Shown here: one piece after another, positions 52,755-61,844 of the stretch
Layout of the letters: the number at the start of each line of letters is the position of its first letter
Position numbering within the stretch: the stretch's first letter is position 1
Source of the DNA: VYFG01 sp965203365
GTDB lineage: Bacteria; Pseudomonadota; Gammaproteobacteria; Arenicellales; Poriferihabitantaceae
Reading direction: 5' to 3'
NCBI GenBank assembly: GCA_965203365.1
Contig: OZ241878.1
Span: 124,001 to 188,000, forward strand
DNA length: 64,000 bases
Position numbers and translations under genes: made by a program
The notes under the pieces: model-generated
The model's input: the letters and a program-made list of their open reading frames with translations, nothing else
Told to the model about the DNA's origin: nothing
Database searches by the model: none

Positions 52755-53798
52755 GTGAATAGTCAGTCCCATTCCATTGCTGATCAATACGGACGTCCGC
52801 TTCGAGATCTGAGAATCTCGGTCACTGATCGTTGCAATTTCCGGTGTGGCTATTGCATGCCCAAGCATGTATTCGGCAAGGGATATCAGTTTCTCAAGCA
52901 AAGGGAGTTGTTGACATTCGAGGAAATTACGCGGTTGGTGCGACTGTTTTCCCACTTTGGAGTGTGCAAGATTCGTCTGACCGGTGGTGAACCCCTGTTG
53001 CGTCGTGAAATCGACACGCTGATCAAGATGTTGACGGAGTTGGAAGGCATCTCGGATATTGCCATGACCACCAATGCCTCGTTGTTGACCATGGAGCGGG
53101 CCCGCGCACTCAAAGAAGCAGGTCTGGACCGAATCAACATCAGCCTGGATGCAATCGATCCCAAGGTCTATGCTCGGATCAACGAAGTCAACACGCCACT
53201 AGAAGATGTACTGGATGGAATTCAACACGCCCTGTCGGTTGGTTTCAAGACGGTCAAGATCAATATGGTGGTACAGAAGGGAATCAATGAAGAAGAAATC
53301 CTGCCGATGGTGAAAAGATTCCATCATAGCCAAGCAATCCTCAGGTTTATTGAATTTATGGATGTGGGGAATCATAATCTGTGGAGTCTTGATCAGGTCT
53401 TTACTGCAAAGGAGATAGTGGCATTGATTCACGGCCAATATCCATTGGAACCGGTGGGACCCAATTATCCTGGGGAGGTGGCCAAGCGCTGGCGCTTTTG
53501 TGATGGGGGGGGCGAGATCGGTGTGATTTCATCCATCAGTCAACCCTTTTGTCAGGATTGTTCCAGGGCCAGGATGTCGGCGATTGGTGAATTGTTCACC
53601 TGCTTGTTTGCGACATCGGGGTTTGATCTAAGAAGCCTGTTGCGGGCGGGATATGATGATCAGGTTATTGCTGAAAGGATTGGCAACATTTGGCAAGCTC
53701 GTCACGATCGTTACTCCGAGTTGAGATTGTCTGCCAATCAGGTGGGCCATCAAAAGGCTGTACCAAGCAAGGTGGAAATGTCCTATATCGGGGGATAA
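52755..53798 (+). CDS. moaA: GTP 3',8-cyclase MoaA (radical SAM)
   Basis: A 347-residue radical SAM enzyme starting at GTG 52755. The cluster motif is CNFRCGYCMP, followed by IRLTGGEPLLRREID, TTNASLLT and RINISLDAIDP. The C-terminal second cluster is in FCQDCSRARMSAIGELFTCLF, and the chain ends YIGG, with the Gly-Gly tail that is essential in MoaA. It performs the first step of molybdopterin/tungstopterin synthesis. A longer frame upstream of GTG is not needed. Being the last gene of the aor operon, it gives the operon its own pterin-synthesis step. No other Mo-cofactor genes follow. Confidence 0.9.
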   Translation: MNSQSHSIADQYGRPLRDLRISVTDRCNFRCGYCMPKHVFGKGYQFLKQRELLTFEEITRLVRLFSHFGVCKIRLTGGEPLLRREIDTLIKMLTELEGISDIAMTTNASLLTMERARALKEAGLDRINISLDAIDPKVYARINEVNTPLEDVLDGIQHALSVGFKTVKINMVVQKGINEEEILPMVKRFHHSQAILRFIEFMDVGNHNLWSLDQVFTAKEIVALIHGQYPLEPVGPNYPGEVAKRWRFCDGGGEIGVISSISQPFCQDCSRARMSAIGELFTCLFATSGFDLRSLLRAGYDDQVIAERIGNIWQARHDRYSELRLSANQVGHQKAVPSKVEMSYIGG

Positions 53799-54100
53799 AC
53801 CAGATGACTTCCAATCAGGTGTTCGGGTTGTCTTACAATATTCCCGTCTCGGATATCACTGCACAGCGCATTGTGGGGTTCTCGGTCGGTTTGCAAGCAG
53901 CCCTATGATGCCTTGAACCTGTTACAGTGTTTACAGATATGCACTACGTATGTCGGGCATTTGGTGGACAGCATCTATTCAAAATGACCAGCGACTCTTC
54001 TCCGCATTCAAGATAGGTTGAGCGCCCCGCACTGATTATCCCAGTCCACCCCCTTGCAACGGAGCGACCTGGGATAACTTTGGTGCAATGTGATAAAACC
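53799..54100. other. 302-bp gap with inverted repeat and tiny ORF
   Basis: Between moaA (+) and the minus-strand repeat-protein cluster. A 34-codon frame from ATG 53804, with a GGGGGA stretch upstream, could be a small peptide but has no family. Arms TTATCCCAG (54036-54044) and CTGGGATAA (54069-54077) are exact reverse complements over a 24-nt loop, a possible bidirectional terminator without a T-run. No RNA gene is seen. Confidence 0.45.
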
Positions 54101-55559
54101 TCACCCAACGACCAGGGCTTCTTCGCCCGGATATTGTCGGCCTTCGGTTGAGTAAAGAAGAAGGCCGGTAAAACAAAGTGACCCGCAAAAGGTCAGCAAG
54201 AAAAAAGTCGGTCCATCAGTGTCGGGTCGATCTCCGGCATCTTCTTCCCCGGATAATCCAGGAGTCTCTCTTGAGCCAGTTCCTTCATCCCCCCGTGGTC
54301 CTTCTGGATCCAGTCCGTCTCCGCGAGGTCCTGTTCCAGCATTTTGACCGCCTGTATTTGCGCTTCCACCAGAGCCTCCACCCCCTCTTGGCCCTCGTCC
54401 ATCCGAAGGGCTGTCAGATACATTGGGTCCTCCTCCTGGATCGTCTCCAATAGGAGCATCCTCATTTCGAGGTTGGTCATCTTTCCCAGGTACTTGATCG
54501 GTTTCTTCGGTTTCGGTGTTGTCGGGTTGTTCATCTTGCGTTTCCTCTAGGTATTGTTTAACTTCTTCTGGAGTAGACATGCCAGACGTATCAATGTCTG
54601 GGTTCAGTCTAATCGCTTCGTAAAACATCTGTAAATATGGCCGAACCCCTTCGCCCAAATAATGAATCATGCCTTGGGCATAAAGAGCGAAAGATCGAGC
54701 ACCAGCTTCAACAAGGAATCCCCCCACTCTAAAGGCTGCTGCCATGACATCTGGGTCAATGCCAGCATTCAATTGGCCAAAACCCCCTGCTTTTAGGTAT
54801 TGATCAACTTCTTCTCGGGTAGACATGCCAGTCGCGTCAAACCCCGGATAATCTCTGACGGCGTTGTAAAAAAGTTTCAGGAATGGCCGAATCCCTTGTC
54901 CCAAATCATTGATCATGGCTTGGGCATACGCAGCAAAAGATCGAGCACCGGCTTCAACGTGGTATACCGCGACTCTTATAGCTGCCGTCATTATTTCTGG
55001 GGGAATGCCAGCATTGAATTGGCCAAAACCCCCTGCCTTTTTCCATAACTCCATATCCTTTTGAAGCTGCTCATTCGTAAAAATCATATTGGATTTTCCG
55101 TAGCCTTTTGTGAGCGGTTGGTCTTGGGCGGTTGTTTCTCCTTTAGGCTTCGGCTGCGGTTCCGGTTCCGGCTCCGGTTTGGGAATAATGCCGCCTTGTT
55201 TCAGCGTATCTATCTTGGCCTTGTCCTCTGCCGTCAGTTTGGATTTTGGCTTGGTTCCTGGCTTCAGCTTCGGCGTGACCTTTTTCTTGGTCGTTTTTTT
55301 CCTTGCTGACAGGCGCAGGCGATCTGGCCTGTTTGGGCGGTTTGCCTAGCCGAGTGTCATTGTCAGCCAGTTCCCGACTGCTTTGATCTGTTATCGGCAT
55401 GATAAATCCCTGTACCACGCCGTCACGTTTGACGATGACAGGACGATCCTTATCATCTCTTGACGGCTTGTCGCCTTCATGGAAGGTCAGTTTTTCCTTC
55501 TTGGCCAGTTTGGTCACCAGATCGAACAGTTTCTGTCCCACTGATGTACCGTGTATCAT
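54101..55559 (-). CDS. Two-repeat protein, frameshifted; relic of a polyvalent-type protein
   Basis: Read from ATG 55559 the first about 88 codons (MIHGTSVGQKLFDLV, DRPVIVKRDGVVQGFIMPI) run to an A7 stretch at 55294-55300 (T7 on the plus strand). One base later the frame carries on as TKKKVTPKLKPGTKPKSKL, then a PEPEPEPQPKPKG linker and, from about 55087, two copies of a roughly 75-residue domain. Each domain contains AGGFGQ(F/L)NAGI, RV, VEAGARSFA and YAQ(A/G)MI, and (R)P(F/Y)L followed by MST(R/P)EEV. The VEAGARSFxxYAQxMIxxLG module resembles parts of large mobile-element polyvalent proteins. Deleting one A restores a single reading frame. Beyond about 54540 the frame becomes glycine-rich and looks out of phase. 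Confidence 0.6.
54193..54534 (-). CDS. Probable small helical protein overlapping the repeat-protein tail
   Basis: A 113-residue frame starting at ATG 54534 (or ATG 54480) in a different phase from the low-complexity tail of the repeat protein. It encodes a normal-looking amphipathic sequence: MTNLEMRMLLLETIQEED, YLTALRMDEGQEGVEAL, VKMLEQDLAETDWIQKD and MKELAQERLLDYPGKK. Third codon positions are rich in G and C, as in genes around it, whereas the overlapping glycine/aspartate-rich frame is not. So this frame is likely the real one here, as a separate gene or a frameshifted continuation of the repeat protein. No family is known to me. Confidence 0.5.
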   Translation of the reverse strand: MNNPTTPKPKKPIKYLGKMTNLEMRMLLLETIQEEDPMYLTALRMDEGQEGVEALVEAQIQAVKMLEQDLAETDWIQKDHGGMKELAQERLLDYPGKKMPEIDPTLMDRLFSC

Positions 55560-55565
55560 CAGGAT

Positions 55566-56336
55566 TCAAGTCAGATTGAATGGTAGGGGTATTTGCCGCC
55601 CCGCCATCCGACTTTTTTTCTTGCTGACCTTTTTGCGGGTCGCTTTTTTCTTGCCGGTCTTCTTCTTTCCGGCCTTTTTCTTGCTGACCTTTTTGCGGGT
55701 CGCTTTTTTCTTGCCGGTCTTCTTCTTTCCGGCCTTTTTCTTGCTGACCTTTTTGCGGGTCGCTTTTTTCTTGCCGGTCTTCTTCTTTCCGGCCTTTTTC
55801 TTGCTGACCTTTTTGCGGGTCGCTTTTTTCTTGCCGGTCTTCTTCTTTCCGGCCTTTTTCTTGCTGACCTTTTTGCGGGTCGCTTTTTTCTTGCCGGCCT
55901 TTTTCTTGCTGACCTTTTTGCGGGTCGCTTTTTTCTTGCCGGTCTTCTTCTTTCCGGCCTTTTTCTTGCTGACCTTTTTGCGGGTCGCTTTTTTCTTGCC
56001 GGCCTTTTTCTTGCTGACCTTTTTGCGGGTCGCTTTTTTCTTGCCGGTCTTCTTCTTTCCGGCCTTTTTCTTGCTGACCTTTTTGCGGGTCGCTTTTTTC
56101 TTGCCGGTCTTCTTCTTTCCGGCCTTTTTCTTGCTGACCTTTTTGCGGGTCGCTTTTTTCTTGCCGGTCTTCTTCTTTCCGGCCTTTTTCTTGCTGACCT
56201 TTTTGCGGAAGGTTTTTTTGGTGACTTTCTTCTTGTTGATTTTCTTTTTCGTCGTTTTCTTCTTGCCAACGGAACGCGATGCTGCCTTTTTCGAGGCAGT
56301 CTTTTTCCGAGTTGAAGTGGACTTCTTTTTTGCCAT
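55566..56336 (-). CDS. Lysine-rich tandem-repeat protein, histone H1/AlgP-like
   Basis: A 256-residue, extremely basic protein (about half Lys/Arg). After an N-terminal SKKAASRSVGKKKTTKK stretch it consists of 20-residue units of the type KKKAGKKKTGKKKATRKKVS, with a few 15-residue units, encoded by the DNA array listed next. The composition matches the AlgP/H1-like nucleoid proteins of gammaproteobacteria, which bind DNA without sequence specificity. It begins on the minus strand at ATG 56336 with GAGGT upstream; the repeat protein starts 6 bp after its stop, so they are likely co-transcribed. Repeat number is likely to vary among strains. Confidence 0.85.
   Translation of the reverse strand: MAKKKSTSTRKKTASKKAASRSVGKKKTTKKKINKKKVTKKTFRKKVSKKKAGKKKTGKKKATRKKVSKKKAGKKKTGKKKATRKKVSKKKAGKKKTGKKKATRKKVSKKKAGKKKATRKKVSKKKAGKKKTGKKKATRKKVSKKKAGKKKATRKKVSKKKAGKKKTGKKKATRKKVSKKKAGKKKTGKKKATRKKVSKKKAGKKKTGKKKATRKKVSKKKAGKKKTGKKKATRKKVSKKKSRMAGRQIPLPFNLT
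55621..56190 (-). repeat. Minisatellite: eight 60-bp and two 45-bp perfect units
   Basis: From 55621 the 60-bp unit repeats four times, then 45, 60, 45 bp, then three more of 60 bp, and a partial unit follows. The 45-bp unit lacks an internal 15 bp. Copies are identical at the base level. Unit lengths are multiples of 3, so all reading frames stay open; that is why other long frames appear over this region on both strands (for example FLLTFLRVAFFLPVFFFPA on the plus strand). I treat those as shadows. Confidence 0.97.
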
Positions 56337-57167
56337 GGGAAGTGTTACCTCTAGGTCATTTGGGATAAAGAAATCAATGGTGTTTTCTGAGCGTAAGATG
56401 TAAGTGAATGCTTGAAAATGATCATCTTACTGGCACAGGAATTAGCATCAGGCGCAACACTATTTGAAATTGCAAGTGAAGTCAACACAATTCAATCGCC
56501 TAGAAGAGATGAATTTCGACCTTCATTCAAGATTCACAGACAGATTATACCTGTAACAGGTTTTGATATGTTCTGGCAAGATCTCTTGACCACTCCACAG
56601 TGGGATTTGTTGTCGTTTTCTCAAGAATTGAATTGAATCCTATTTCAATCGCTATTGTGAGCCAGACAAAGTCGCATCTTTGGATGTGGTGGATGATCGT
56701 TTCGTATGACACAGACCAAGACATAGACGATGGTTTGAAAGGAAGCACCCGTCATGCCTCGCAAAAACAGCCAACCGCCGATATCATGACGAATGGAACC
56801 CCCCAGCGATCGATGGTGTATTCGAAATTGGCAAGGTGCATGAGGAGTATGTGTGTCGACAGGTAGTGTGGTTTGGCATGATTCGCCGAATACGGCAACG
56901 ACCGCTGGTGAGAGAACGCAAGCGGAAAAGACCCAATCGAGCCATCCCGGTTCTTGTGCGAAGTGCCATGAGGGTTGCCAAATCAGTTCACCCGACCCCT
57001 CTGAACCTTGACTGTCTTTGTCGATTTCAATCGCCCTGACACTTCACTACACTGGGATTTAGCACCCAAATCACCGCCCTTTATCCTGAACAAGCCGTGA
57101 TACCGACTTCGCCCATGTGGCTGACTAGGTTAAAATCGACAGTCCACAAAAATATTGTCGATTCATT
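56337..57167. other. 831-bp AT-richer region without a supported gene
   Basis: Between the lysine-rich gene (-) and fabA (+). A short frame at 56418-56636 and another at about 56790-57040 (with RIRQRPLVRERKRKRPNRA) have neither ribosome sites nor known motifs. No tRNA is recognised. The composition is clearly more AT-rich than its surroundings, consistent with foreign or regulatory DNA. Confidence 0.45.
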
Positions 57168-57686
57168 TTGATTCCACAAAAAAACCAGTACCATCGGCAG
57201 GAATTGCTCGAATGTGGTTATGGCAGACTCTTTGGACCGGGTAATGCGCAATTGCCGCTTCCCAATATGTTGATGTTTGATCGGATCATTGAAATCAACG
57301 ATCATGGGGGAGAATTCGGCAAGGGAATCGTGACGGCCGAACTGGATATTTCACCGGATATGTGGTTCTTTGACTGCCATTTCCATGGTGACCCGGTCAT
57401 GCCAGGATGCCTGGGTTTGGATGCCTTGTGGCAATTGGTGGGATTCTCGTTGGGGTGGCGGGGTGGTGAGGGCCATGGGCGTGCGTTGGGTGCCGGTGAG
57501 ATCAAATTCACCGGCCAGATTACTCCTGAGTCTCAAAAGGTGGTGTATCACGTCATGTTCAAGCGGGTCATCATGCGTCGGCTGATCATGGGAATTGCCG
57601 ATGGCATCGTCGGGGTGGATGGCCATCAGGTCTATTACTGCAAGGATTTGAGGGTGGGGTTGTTCAAGACCACCAGAACCTTTTGA
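57168..57686 (+). CDS. fabA: 3-hydroxydecanoyl-ACP dehydratase/isomerase FabA
   Basis: A 172-residue FabA, which dehydrates beta-hydroxyacyl-ACP and isomerises the C10 trans-2 double bond to cis-3, starting unsaturated fatty acid synthesis. The TTG start at 57168 is supported by alignment: MIPQKNQYHRQELLECG lines up with the E. coli start of the same length; no ATG lies nearby. Key motifs are PNMLMFDRIIEI, CHFHGDPVMPGCLGLDALWQ (active-site His and Asp) and VKFTG-like IKFTGQITPES. All features fit a functional enzyme. It is followed by fabB, as in many gammaproteobacteria. Confidence 0.95.
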   Translation: MIPQKNQYHRQELLECGYGRLFGPGNAQLPLPNMLMFDRIIEINDHGGEFGKGIVTAELDISPDMWFFDCHFHGDPVMPGCLGLDALWQLVGFSLGWRGGEGHGRALGAGEIKFTGQITPESQKVVYHVMFKRVIMRRLIMGIADGIVGVDGHQVYYCKDLRVGLFKTTRTF

Positions 57687-57781
57687 CGAATTGCCACTGA
57701 TTTGGGTCCTCTTGCGATGTTGTTCTTGACTGACAGTGACTTTGCTTGGGGCCTGTTCGTCTTTTCTTTCATGAGGCAGCC

Positions 57782-58999
57782 ATGAAACGGGTAGTCATCA
57801 CGGGGTATGGAATTGTTTCCAGTCTCGGTGCGAATTGTTGTGAAGTGCTGGAGAGTTTGCGGGCCGCTCGTTCGGGCATTGTCGCCGCGCCTGAGTATGC
57901 TGAACTCGGGATGCGCAGCCAGGTCCATGGAGTGATTGATCTGGACCCTGCCGAGCGGATTAATCGCAAACTCTACCGTTTCATGGGCGATGCGGCGGCA
58001 TACTCCTACATTGCGATGGAAGAGGCCATTGCTCATGCAGCGCTGAATGAACAACAGGTCAGCAATGAACGGACGGGCCTGTTACTGGGTACTGGAGGGG
58101 CCTCGCCGTCAAATATTGTTCTGGCTGCCGACAACCTGCGAGATAAAGGAGTGAAACGGGTCGGCCCCTACATGGTCACCAAGACGATGGCCAGTACGGT
58201 CCCAGCCTGTGTCGGAACGGCTTTCAAGATCCGGGGTATATCCTATTCCATTAGTTCCGCTTGCGCCACCAGTGCTCATTGTATTGGCCACGGTAGTGAG
58301 TTGATTCAGTGTGGTAAGCAAGATGTGGTTTTTGCGGGCGGGGGAGAAGAGCTGCATTGGTCATTGTCGGTCTTGTTCGACGGCATGGGGGCGCTTTCGT
58401 CCCGATACAACGAGACACCGGAACTCGCTTCGCGTCCTTATGATCAGCATCGAGATGGATTCGTGATATCCGGTGGTGCCGGGGTGGTGGTGCTGGAAGA
58501 TCTTGAGCATGCCAGAGCCCGTAAAGTGCCCATTCTGGCGGAAATAGTGGGTTACGGTGCGACCACTGATGGGTATGATATGGTCCAGCCTTCCGGCGAA
58601 GGAGCGGTGCGATGCATGCGTCAGGCCATCGCCGGGTTGGACCGTCCCGTGCAATACATCAACGCCCATGGTACCAGCACGCCGGTGGGTGATGAAAAGG
58701 AATTGTGCGCCATCCGAAAGGTGTTTGGGAATGACATCCCGCCCATCTCATCGACCAAGTCCATCAGTGGGCACTCATTGGGTGCGGCCGGAGTCCATGA
58801 ATCCATCTATACGCTGCTCATGATGCAAAATGGTTTTATTTCCGCTTCCAAGAATATCTTTAACCTGGATCCAGAAGCCGAGGGATTTCCGATTGTGCAA
58901 AACAATCTGGAGGGAATTGAACTGGACACGGCAATGAGCAATAGTTTTGGTTTCGGGGGGACCAACTGTTCGTTGGTTTTTCAGCGTTGGCGCGATTGA
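57782..58999 (+). CDS. fabB: 3-oxoacyl-ACP synthase I FabB
   Basis: A 405-residue beta-ketoacyl-ACP synthase from ATG 57782 (an ATG 36 bp earlier is unlikely). The catalytic Cys is in SISSACATSAHCIGHG, the two His in NAHGTSTPVGD and SGHSLGAAGVHE, and GFGGTNCSLVFQ closes the protein. It is the FabB partner of FabA, elongating cis-3-decenoyl-ACP. The gene lies 95 bp downstream of fabA and probably shares its mRNA. The upstream 95 bp hold no clear terminator. Confidence 0.95.
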   Translation: MKRVVITGYGIVSSLGANCCEVLESLRAARSGIVAAPEYAELGMRSQVHGVIDLDPAERINRKLYRFMGDAAAYSYIAMEEAIAHAALNEQQVSNERTGLLLGTGGASPSNIVLAADNLRDKGVKRVGPYMVTKTMASTVPACVGTAFKIRGISYSISSACATSAHCIGHGSELIQCGKQDVVFAGGGEELHWSLSVLFDGMGALSSRYNETPELASRPYDQHRDGFVISGGAGVVVLEDLEHARARKVPILAEIVGYGATTDGYDMVQPSGEGAVRCMRQAIAGLDRPVQYINAHGTSTPVGDEKELCAIRKVFGNDIPPISSTKSISGHSLGAAGVHESIYTLLMMQNGFISASKNIFNLDPEAEGFPIVQNNLEGIELDTAMSNSFGFGGTNCSLVFQRWRD

Positions 59000-59027
59000 A
59001 AGGGGCCCAGTCAAAGAGCTGTTGAGC

Positions 59028-60140
59028 ATGGAATCCGCCTTGTCTGGAGCCCTCCGATATCGGGCGGCCACTCTATGGCTCTTTCTTTGTTCGGGCCTGG
59101 TTTTTGCCATGGTGCTTCTGGGAGGCAGTGTCCGTTTGACCGGGTCCGGTCTCTCCATGGTGGAATGGAAACCATTGATGGGTATTTTCCCTCCGATCGG
59201 TTCGGCGGCCTGGGAGGAGGTTTTTGCCAGTTACCAGGAGTATCCCGAATATCAGTTGATCAATAGGGGAATGACACTGTCGTCGTTCCAGTTCATTTAC
59301 TACATGGAGTACTTGCATCGAATCCTGGGCCGATTGATCGGCCTGGTCTTTGCATTGCCGTTCATCTATTGGTGGCTGCGCAGGAAATTGCCCTCTTGGA
59401 TCATTCCGCAGCTTTGGATTGTATTCGGTCTGGGGGCCTGCCAGGGACTCCTTGGCTGGTACATGGTGGTGAGCGGCTTGGTGGATGACCCTCGAGTCAG
59501 TCAGTATCGCCTGACGGCTCACCTGATGATGGCCATACTCATTTACGCCTGGCTGGTGACGTTGGCCTTTCGATTGCAGGGACAGGACAGCTTGTCGGTT
59601 GTGCCTCCCTATCGGCAAGGCAGGTTATACCGGGAATCGGGCTGGGTGATCGTGTTGATATTCATCATGATGGTGACAGGAGGGTTCATGGCCGGCACAA
59701 AGGCCGGGTTTATCTTCAACACTTGGCCCATGATGGGAAACCAATGGATGCCGGATCAAACCTGGGCCATCGAGCCTTGGTGGCGCAATTTGACCGACAA
59801 CCCCTTGGGTATTCAGTTTGTCCATCGTTGGCTGGCCTTTGTCGTGTTGGTTGCCGTGAGTGCGTTTGGGCTATCCGTTATCGGCAGACATGCCGACCGA
59901 GTGACCAATCGATTGGGCGTTGCGTTGATTGCCATGGTCTTGCTGCAAGTCGGTCTGGGTATTGCCACACTGCTTTACCGAGTTCCTCTGGCCCTGGGTA
60001 TCGTGCACCAGGGAGGTGCACTGGTGCTTCTGACCCTGTTGCTTGCCTTGCGCAGTCGCTTTAGACATCGTGTGCTTGACACACGTTGGATGACATCTGA
60101 TCAAGGTAGCGGCTTGATGCCGAAACCCAACAGCCACTGA
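59028..60140 (+). CDS. ctaA: Heme A synthase (COX15/CtaA)
   Basis: A 370-residue membrane protein from ATG 59028 with eight hydrophobic segments. The typical motifs are LLGGSVRLTGSGLSMVEWKP and YMEYLHRILGRLIGLVFALP (heme-ligand His), FMAGTKAGFIFNTWPMMG, QFVHRWLAFVV and GIVHQGGALVLL. It oxidises heme O to heme A for cytochrome c oxidase. It belongs to the proteobacterial/mitochondrial COX15 type that lacks the periplasmic Cys pair of Bacillus CtaA. It begins 28 bp after fabB stops. No other cytochrome oxidase genes are visible. Confidence 0.93.
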   Translation: MESALSGALRYRAATLWLFLCSGLVFAMVLLGGSVRLTGSGLSMVEWKPLMGIFPPIGSAAWEEVFASYQEYPEYQLINRGMTLSSFQFIYYMEYLHRILGRLIGLVFALPFIYWWLRRKLPSWIIPQLWIVFGLGACQGLLGWYMVVSGLVDDPRVSQYRLTAHLMMAILIYAWLVTLAFRLQGQDSLSVVPPYRQGRLYRESGWVIVLIFIMMVTGGFMAGTKAGFIFNTWPMMGNQWMPDQTWAIEPWWRNLTDNPLGIQFVHRWLAFVVLVAVSAFGLSVIGRHADRVTNRLGVALIAMVLLQVGLGIATLLYRVPLALGIVHQGGALVLLTLLLALRSRFRHRVLDTRWMTSDQGSGLMPKPNSH

Positions 60141-60257
60141 ATGGTTCCGGGGGTATGGTGAAGAGGTTGCTTGGGCTGATGCCGTGGTTGACATAGAGAT
60201 CCCCAGCGCCTGGCTCGGGGCCGAAAAGTTCATGCCTTTACGACCGGAGGATTTGAC

Positions 60258-61739
60258 ATGGCGCGCATTGCAATAGGGGGTTGGCAGCACGAAACCAATA
60301 CCTTTTCCACCATCAAGGCCGATTATCAGGCCTTCGAGCGGGCCGATGAATGGCCCCCTCTGTCGAGAGGGGCGGACATGCTGCATCAGGTGAATGGTGT
60401 CCATCTTCCCATCACTGGCGCATGGCAACACCTGAAAGGTCGCCATCACGAGATGGTGCCCCTGTTATGGTGCTCGGCCACCCCGTGTGCGCAGGTGACA
60501 AAAGACGCGTATGAACGGATTGCCACGATGCTACTGGACAGCATTCGCCAGGCCCTGCCTTTGGATGGGCTCTATCTCGACCTCCATGGTGCCATGGTGT
60601 GCGAACACCTGGAAGATGGCGAAGGGGAACTGCTACGCCGGATTAGACAGGTGGTTGGTCAGGATCTTCCGGTGTCGGTTAGTCTTGACCTCCACGCCAA
60701 TATCACCCCGGAGATGGTCCAACACGCAGACCTGATGGAAGTCTTTCGTACGTACCCCCACGTGGATATGGGAGAAACCGGTGCCAGGGCGGCGAGTCGG
60801 CTTGAGCAGATGATCGTCGAAGGTCGAAAATTCCATGTCGCATATCGCCAGATCGGATTTTTGATTGCCTTGAACTGGGGATGCACCGATACCGAACCGT
60901 GCCGGAGTATCTATGGTCGGATCCCCGAGTTGATCACCGAAGATGTCGTCTCGGCATCATTTGCCAGTGGGTTTCATCTATCCGACATCCACCATGTGGG
61001 TCCGTCCGTGATCAGCTATGCGCGAACGGCAAGGGCCGCATCGCGCGTCGCGGACGAATTGGCGACCTATGTGGCGTCTTGGGAGCATCGGTTTGATGAG
61101 AAAATATGGCCTGCGGCAGCGGGCGTCACCGAAGCCTTGCGGTTACGATGCGAGGGGGCGGGCACCATCGTTCTGGCGGACACGCAGGATAATCCCGGGG
61201 GAGGCGGTTCTGGCGATACAACCGGACTGCTGCAAGCACTGGTGGAAGGCGGTGCCACCGGTGCGGTATTCGGGATGCTTTGCGACCCGCAGGCGGTCAC
61301 CGCAGCCCGGGTCGCCGGCGTGGGCCGTGAAATCGAGGTGTCCTTGGGTGGACGGTCGGGATTGCCCGGACAGAAGCCGTATGCGTGTCACGGTCGGGTG
61401 CTGGCTTTGGCCGATGGACACGTCACCGCCACCGGCCCCATGTATGATGGGGCTCATATGGTCCTTGGCCCTTGTACCCTGCTGGAAACTCATGGTATCA
61501 AGGTCGCAATTTCATCCACCCCGGTACAGGCTGCGGATCAATCCATGTTTCGGCATCTGGGGATTGAGCCATCCTCTGTGCCGATTCTCGCCTTGAAAAG
61601 CTCGGTGCACTTTCGCAATGACTTCACCCATCTAGCAGATGCCATCCTGGTGGTGTCCGCACCGGGTGCGGTGCATGTGGATCCGGCCACAGTGGTGTAT
61701 CACAATAAACGAAAGGAAGTGCGCGTGCCAAGACGCTGA
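60258..61739 (+). CDS. M81-family (MlrC-like) metallopeptidase
   Basis: A 493-residue protein of the M81 family, named after microcystinase MlrC. It starts MARIAIGGWQHETNTFS, the usual opening, then has LYLDLHGAMVCEHLEDGEGELLRRIR and VSLDLHANITPEM (zinc-region His and Asp), FRTYPHVDMGETGARAA, and the C-terminal TQDNPGGGGSGDTTG. These proteins hydrolyse peptides or related amides, and many are found in operons for amino-acid or osmolyte degradation with unknown substrate. It lies 106 bp before the choline-sulfatase gene on the same strand. Confidence 0.85.
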   Translation: MARIAIGGWQHETNTFSTIKADYQAFERADEWPPLSRGADMLHQVNGVHLPITGAWQHLKGRHHEMVPLLWCSATPCAQVTKDAYERIATMLLDSIRQALPLDGLYLDLHGAMVCEHLEDGEGELLRRIRQVVGQDLPVSVSLDLHANITPEMVQHADLMEVFRTYPHVDMGETGARAASRLEQMIVEGRKFHVAYRQIGFLIALNWGCTDTEPCRSIYGRIPELITEDVVSASFASGFHLSDIHHVGPSVISYARTARAASRVADELATYVASWEHRFDEKIWPAAAGVTEALRLRCEGAGTIVLADTQDNPGGGGSGDTTGLLQALVEGGATGAVFGMLCDPQAVTAARVAGVGREIEVSLGGRSGLPGQKPYACHGRVLALADGHVTATGPMYDGAHMVLGPCTLLETHGIKVAISSTPVQAADQSMFRHLGIEPSSVPILALKSSVHFRNDFTHLADAILVVSAPGAVHVDPATVVYHNKRKEVRVPRR

Positions 61740-61844
61740 CCGAGAATAAGACCGCATGTCGCAATGACGTATTCCCTCGTAAGGATCTTGATCCTATGAT
61801 CTGGGAGTCGGACTTCGGAATCATTCCCCTGAACCGGACTTTGG

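Noticed and set aside
55294..55300. Programmed -1 frameshift at A_AAA_AAC
   Set aside because: The heptamer is present in the zero frame, but the downstream coding frame requires +1 (or loss of one A), not -1.
55399..56403. 334-residue plus-strand frame with FLLTFLRVAFFLP repeats, and a minus-strand Arg/Lys frame
   Set aside because: Both are shadows of the minisatellite, whose units are multiples of 3 in all frames; only the KKKAGKKK frame matches a known protein type.
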